Source: Vibrio coralliirubri
Lineage (GTDB): Bacteria; Pseudomonadota; Gammaproteobacteria; Enterobacterales; Vibrionaceae
Direction of reading: 5' to 3'
NCBI RefSeq assembly: GCF_024347375.1
Contig: NZ_AP025470.1
Span: 1,178,001 to 1,242,000, forward strand
Length of the DNA stretch: 64,000 nucleotides
This document shows, one piece after another, positions 59,888 to 64,000 of this stretch. Position 1 is the first letter of the stretch. Every line of letters starts with the position of its first letter. A program made the translations under genes and the position numbers. Under the pieces are notes generated by a model that made no database searches, had not been told where the DNA came from, and worked only from the letters and a program-made list of their open reading frames with translations.

Positions 59888-61963
59888 TTAGTATTTTATT
59901 GTTCTTTTAAAAGGCGGTAGTGAATCGAGTAGGGACTTTCCGTATCGCTTCGTTACTATGCGTCTATCAAGGATCGTGACTTTACCAGAATCTCTTTCCT
60001 TACGCAGTAGTCTACCCACAGATTGGATAAGCTTTTTACTCGCATCTGGAACAGTAATCTGCATAAAAGGGTTACCACCGCGTGATTCAATATATTCTGA
60101 ATGTGCTTGCTCTACAGGAGAGGTAGGAACACCAAAAGGAATCTTGGTAATCACGAGGTTTTCAAGAAGCTCACCCGGTAGATCAAGACCCTCAGAAAAG
60201 CTTCCAGTTCCAAAAAGAACGCTGGTTTTACCTTGGTCTATTAGCTTTTTATGTTTTTTTAGGATTTCAGTTCGTGAAGTATCACCTTGAACCTGCAATG
60301 CCCACGACTTTTTAACGAAATCTGTTGCTAAAGCCTCTGCAACTTTGTTCATTTGCCAGTAAGAAGAGAATAGAACGAGATTGGCTTTTTTGTCTTCTAT
60401 TACCTTAGGCAAAATTTCAATAAGATATTCGGTAAACTGAGGTGCTTGTGGTTCGTACTTCATTGCCGGAACGATCAACTCAGCTTGATTCTGGTAATCA
60501 AACGGTGAAGCCAAAGCCAAAAACTGTACGCCATCTTCTGCTTTTTGGCTGATACCTGCTTGATGACAGAAAAAGCTGAAAGAGTTGAGCGCCCTCATGG
60601 TCGCAGATACTAATACGGCACCCACACAGCGGCTCCAGATCTGCTGGTCCAGTTGCCAACCCACCTCCAGTGGCGAAACATTAACAACGAAGTCGCCTTC
60701 ACTTTCTTTATTTAGTTCGAGCCAACGAGCCAAAGGGGCGCCTTTTTCTCTCTTCGGTTCAGCCATTAAGCGCCAAACTTGAGCAAGGTTCTCTGTTCTT
60801 TGTATATAGAAGCCAATTTCTGCAAGTGCAGGCTCTGCAAGTTTTGCTGAAAGCTCACCGTCTTTAACTCGTTCTGCAATTAGGTCTGCAATCTTCGCAA
60901 CGGCTTGGCTCGCCTTTTGCGTGAGCTGCTTGAGATCTTTTGATTCATTCTCAAGCCACTCAGGTAAGTCGCCATGTTCGAAGCGATACAAGCCGTCTTC
61001 AAAGTGGTTAGCGTCAAACTGTTTACTCATTTGAGTCAGGGTAGGGATCAGCTGTTGCACTGAGTCTTGCAGTTCATTTCGAAATCGGTGGACACGTTTC
61101 TCGTCTGCAAGGCCTGAAAGCTTAGTGATGGATTGGTTCAAACGCTCCAACCACGACGCCGCGCCTTTTAAGCTCGCAGCCGCAGAAGAGTGATCTCTGG
61201 CTACATGCGGTAAATGGTGAGCTTCATCGAATATATAGATGCTGTTTTCTGGTTCAGGCAGTATCACACCGCCTCCTAGGTCAGCATCTGCCATCACTAA
61301 ACTGTGATTAGCGATAATCACGTCTGCTTTATCTAGCTCTGAGCGCGCTTTCTGGAAAGGACAGTCTCTATGCGTAGGCATACTGTTGTTACAACTATGC
61401 TTATCGCTGACAATCATCTGCCAAATCATGTTGTCGATTGGCTTTGGCCACGAATCGCGGTCACCATCCCATTTACCTTGGGTTAGGCTGCGGTACATGG
61501 TTTGCAGTTGGTCTATATCCTTTTTCTTCGGCTTAGATTCGAACATGGCCATTTGTCCGCCATCAACCCCGCAGGCAGCGGCTAGCTTTTCGGAACAACA
61601 ATAACGCTGTCTACCCTTCGCTAATATGAAAGAAAACTCTCGATCAGTCAGTCTTCGATACAGAGGGAGATCTTTATTGACGAGCTGTTCTTGTAGCGCA
61701 ACGGTAGCTGTTGAAATAACTATTTTTCGGTTATTGAGCACTGCTACTGGAATAGTAGCCATGAGATAGGCTAGTGATTTCCCGATTCCTGTTCCCGCTT
61801 CTGCAACAATCATACGATTACTTTTGTGGTATTGACCACAAAGTGTCTTCGCTATTTCTGCAACAAGGTAATTTTGAGCACGACGAGGTACAAAGTTGTC
61901 CAACTGATCTTGGAGGTTTTGATAACTGGTGCGAATAGATTTTTGAATTTTAGTAGTTAGCAT
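59888..61963 (-). CDS. dinG: DinG family ATP-dependent helicase
   Basis: A 691-residue XPD-like iron-sulfur helicase. Walker A AEAGTGIGKSLAY, DEAH box DEAHHLPHVARD, four cysteines of the 4Fe-4S cluster (RYCCSEK, AACG, CNNSM, DCPF). It unwinds DNA-RNA hybrids and D-loops, dealing with replication-transcription collisions. Start MLTTKIQKSIRTSYQNLQDQ at 61963; the 12-codon extension to 61999 is unlikely. Unlike E. coli dinG, no CTGT-N8-ACAG LexA box is visible directly upstream. Confidence 0.9.
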   Translation of the reverse strand: MLTTKIQKSIRTSYQNLQDQLDNFVPRRAQNYLVAEIAKTLCGQYHKSNRMIVAEAGTGIGKSLAYLMATIPVAVLNNRKIVISTATVALQEQLVNKDLPLYRRLTDREFSFILAKGRQRYCCSEKLAAACGVDGGQMAMFESKPKKKDIDQLQTMYRSLTQGKWDGDRDSWPKPIDNMIWQMIVSDKHSCNNSMPTHRDCPFQKARSELDKADVIIANHSLVMADADLGGGVILPEPENSIYIFDEAHHLPHVARDHSSAAASLKGAASWLERLNQSITKLSGLADEKRVHRFRNELQDSVQQLIPTLTQMSKQFDANHFEDGLYRFEHGDLPEWLENESKDLKQLTQKASQAVAKIADLIAERVKDGELSAKLAEPALAEIGFYIQRTENLAQVWRLMAEPKREKGAPLARWLELNKESEGDFVVNVSPLEVGWQLDQQIWSRCVGAVLVSATMRALNSFSFFCHQAGISQKAEDGVQFLALASPFDYQNQAELIVPAMKYEPQAPQFTEYLIEILPKVIEDKKANLVLFSSYWQMNKVAEALATDFVKKSWALQVQGDTSRTEILKKHKKLIDQGKTSVLFGTGSFSEGLDLPGELLENLVITKIPFGVPTSPVEQAHSEYIESRGGNPFMQITVPDASKKLIQSVGRLLRKERDSGKVTILDRRIVTKRYGKSLLDSLPPFKRTIKY

Positions 61964-62476
61964 ACTGTGACCTACGTAACGGAGCGAGGATAGTAGCACA
62001 TATCACTAGTCGGTACATTTACGGTGAAATAGCTTGCTTTTGAATCAAAGGTAGATCTTGTTCACAAAAAAAAACTGAACCATCAGGAACTTAACTATTT
62101 TATTTATGTTGCGAAATATAAATATTAAAAAAGACTGGCTTGTGGGTGTTAAATTCTGAAGTTTGGCGTTTTTGCGAGTTGTTTGTGGTGTTAAATGCTG
62201 TTTTGTTCTTTTCTTGGATTATTATATTTCCTGATAAAACTAAGGATAAGCTACTCGTAAAACAATGAAAAAAAATGTAAGTGGTTGATTTTGATTGCTT
62301 TGTGTTTTTTTTAGATTTGTTTTTAGTTTATTTGACACGCAGGATAATCTTTTGCAATCTAGACCTCGAAATTTAGTGACGGTGATTAACCAACAAAGAG
62401 TGGTAATGACCAGTCATAAAAATAAAAGGGAACCGGGCAAGGATCTCCCATTCTTAGAAAAGGCAGTGGATTTATT
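61964..62476. other. Intergenic region before the porin gene
   Basis: No gene. Strongly AT-rich from 62040 to 62330 with many poly-A and poly-T tracts, then a leader of about 150 bp with GGGAACCGGGCAAGG near 62427. Long leaders like this are typical of porin genes under small RNA control; no specific sRNA site is claimed. Confidence 0.5.
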
Positions 62477-63469
62477 ATGAAAAAGACTCTATTAGCACTT
62501 GCAGTTGTTGCAGCAGCAGGCTCAGTAAACGCAGCGGAAATTTATAAATCAGAAGACGGCGCAGTAGACTTTTACGGTCAACTACGTACAGAGCTTAAGT
62601 TCCTAGACGGGCAAGATGCCAAATTAGGTTCTGGTTCTTCGCGTGCTGGTGTTGACGCTCAATATAATGTATCTGATGATCTTAAAGTTCTTGGTAAAGT
62701 AGAATTTGCATTGAAAGATAGTGGCGACATGTATGTACGTAACCACATTTTTGGCTTTAGCAGCGATCAAGCGGGAACAATCAAATTTGGTAAGCAATGG
62801 ACTACATCAGATGATGTATACGGCGCTGATTACTCATACTTCTTTGGTGGTTCTGCACTGCTTTACTCTACTTTGAACGGTGCTCTTCATGACTCACAAG
62901 TAAAGTACTCTTACGATTCTGACAACTTCTGGGTAAAAGCAGGATACGGATTAGCAGAAGATGATTCTAATCAAGAGCTAGCTGAACTTTACGTTGGTTT
63001 TTCTGTTGGTGACGTAAATATCCACGTTGGTGGTGGTCAAACAACTGATGATGTAGCTGGTTCTGGTTTTACAGGCCTTGAGAACACATACTACGAAGGT
63101 ACTGTTGAGTACTCTAAAGATGTTCTAACAGTTGGTGCAACTGTTGCGGCATCTTCTGTTGAATCTGCTATTGATAAAGCAGACCAAACAGGTTTCTCAG
63201 TAGCTGCTACGTATGGCGTTGCTGATAAAACAACAGTATATGGTGGTTATGAGTTCGTGTCTCAAGATCACGATTTATTAGAAGATAGCAACGTTGTTTA
63301 CGTTGGTGCTGAATACAAGTACGCTAGCTGGGCACGTGTTTATGCTGAGTATGGTTATGCAGACGGTAGTACTCTAGGTTTCAACGCTCAAGGTAGTGAT
63401 ATGGTTGTAGCGCCTCAGACTGTTGATGGCGAAAACAATTTCGGTATCGGTGCTCGTGTTTACTGGTAA
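62477..63469 (+). CDS. OmpU-like general porin
   Basis: A 330-residue 16-strand porin with signal peptide (MKKTLLALAVVAAAGSVNA). N-terminal AEIYKSEDGAVDFYGQLRTE, the RAGVDAQYNVSDDLKVLGKV strand, KFGKQWTTSDDVYGADYSYF and C-terminal GIGARVYW are those of OmpU/OmpN type porins of vibrios, trimers in the outer membrane. High expression is likely. Followed by a strong terminator. Confidence 0.88.
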   Translation: MKKTLLALAVVAAAGSVNAAEIYKSEDGAVDFYGQLRTELKFLDGQDAKLGSGSSRAGVDAQYNVSDDLKVLGKVEFALKDSGDMYVRNHIFGFSSDQAGTIKFGKQWTTSDDVYGADYSYFFGGSALLYSTLNGALHDSQVKYSYDSDNFWVKAGYGLAEDDSNQELAELYVGFSVGDVNIHVGGGQTTDDVAGSGFTGLENTYYEGTVEYSKDVLTVGATVAASSVESAIDKADQTGFSVAATYGVADKTTVYGGYEFVSQDHDLLEDSNVVYVGAEYKYASWARVYAEYGYADGSTLGFNAQGSDMVVAPQTVDGENNFGIGARVYW

Positions 63470-63488
63470 TTTGATATATTGTTAGAAA

Positions 63489-63518
63489 AAGCCCAACATA
63501 GAGTTGGGCTTTTTTTTG
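63489..63518 (+). terminator. Terminator of the porin gene
   Basis: AAGCCCAAC / GTTGGGCTT with eight Ts. Confidence 0.95.
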
Positions 63519-63546
63519 CCTATTTTTTATAAGGATGGATACAATA

Positions 63547-64000
63547 ATGCAAAGTTTCAAATATTCTTTTTTGGGGCTGTTAGTTGCTTCTACAGTAGTT
63601 GATGCCGAAGTAATATTGGATGTCCCTGAAAATGTAAATTTACTTTCAGTAAACATGAGTGCTCCTGACTTTGAACAAGGGTTGTTTTCTGCAGATAAGA
63701 CAGTGCTTTTACCTGACGGTGAAAACCAAATCGTTTTTCAATATGAACCAGTATTTGATGAAAGAGATAATCAAAGGAAAGTCTACAGTTCTGTTATTAT
63801 CGCTAAATTTGAGGCAAAAAACGAAGAACTTACCTTATCTATGCCTGAGTTTAAAAACTTGCGTTCTGCTCAAGAAAACATTGGAAACTTGAATTGGGAA
63901 ATTAAAAACAAGCAAGGACAAGCCTTAATCAAAAATGAAGACATTTTAGCTAGTGACGGAGTTCAACTAAATAGAAGTTATTCTGAAGAAGCTACAGAAT
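63547..64000 (+). CDS. DUF2057 family exported protein (3' end beyond window)
   Basis: 151 codons are visible: signal peptide (MQSFKYSFLGLLVASTVVDA), then VILDVPENVNLLSVNMSAPD and LFSADKTVLLPDGENQIVFQ, a pattern of DUF2057/YccT-type periplasmic proteins. AAGGA lies 10 bp upstream. Function unknown. The gene follows the porin terminator and so is separately transcribed or read through. Confidence 0.8.
   Translation, partial: MQSFKYSFLGLLVASTVVDAEVILDVPENVNLLSVNMSAPDFEQGLFSADKTVLLPDGENQIVFQYEPVFDERDNQRKVYSSVIIAKFEAKNEELTLSMPEFKNLRSAQENIGNLNWEIKNKQGQALIKNEDILASDGVQLNRSYSEEATE

Overview
The window is a stretch of a Vibrio chromosome, probably the large chromosome of a Splendidus-clade relative. 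The evidence is the imuA-imuB SOS cassette, the pflA/pflB block next to a DUF3360 permease, the prkA-yeaH-spoVR stress operon, EmrD, RoxA, RsmS-PriC, an OmpU-like porin and a DUF2057 protein, all with Vibrio-type sequences. No rRNA, tRNA or CRISPR array was seen.

Layout. (1) 1-2.73 kb: imuB (cut by the window edge) and imuA behind a perfect LexA box, then yciK. (2) About 2.99-27.07 kb: a 24-kb foreign element inserted between yciK and sohB, which are divergent neighbours in E. coli. Imperfect 25-bp direct repeats lie at its two ends. It carries no intact integrase, only a possible 23-codon integrase start cut off by an IS3-family remnant. (3) 27.18-64 kb: ordinary core genome. It holds sohB; prkA-yeaH-spoVR; three outer-membrane barrel genes; yfbU; pflA and pflB; a DUF3360 permease; a basic amino-acid ABC importer; an ImpA-type metallopeptidase lipoprotein; xthA; a lipoprotein form of oligopeptidase B; emrD; a chemoreceptor; priC-rsmS-roxA; yfcA; dinG; a porin; and the start of a DUF2057 gene.

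Inside the element there are three zones. The left zone (4-13.2 kb) starts with a leftward CI-like repressor and continues with rightward prophage early genes: a replication-type winged helix, DUF1064 and a Q-like antiterminator. Most of these are broken by stops, frameshifts or two identical IS5/IS903-group insertions in opposite orientation, each with its own perfect 9-bp target duplication. The middle zone (13.3-24.25 kb) reads leftward. Its first part is a run of small, tightly packed genes (exported, lipoprotein, membrane and unknown) and a decayed parA plus small partner gene. Its second part is a well-preserved envelope module: two paralogous secreted SxxK serine hydrolases of the beta-lactamase/NylB fold, three outer-membrane barrels (two paralogous) and a CxxC thioredoxin-like protein. 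The right zone (24.5-27 kb) holds wreckage of phage late genes (spanin-like, M15 endolysin, the C-terminus of a PLxRFG giant protein) and a small SMR efflux gene.

The most striking unexplained signal is a 29-bp palindromic motif found six times in the element and nowhere else that I saw in the window. Four copies sit just upstream of leftward gene starts in the same relative orientation, and one sits upstream of a rightward pseudogene. Together with the parA remnant this suggests either a dispersed operator regulon or dispersed centromere sites like those of linear plasmid-prophages such as N15. The element therefore looks like a chromosomally trapped, decaying plasmid-prophage whose envelope cargo has been kept. 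Outside the element, the best single observation is a roughly ten-copy 7-bp tandem repeat ending 20 bp before the roxA start codon.
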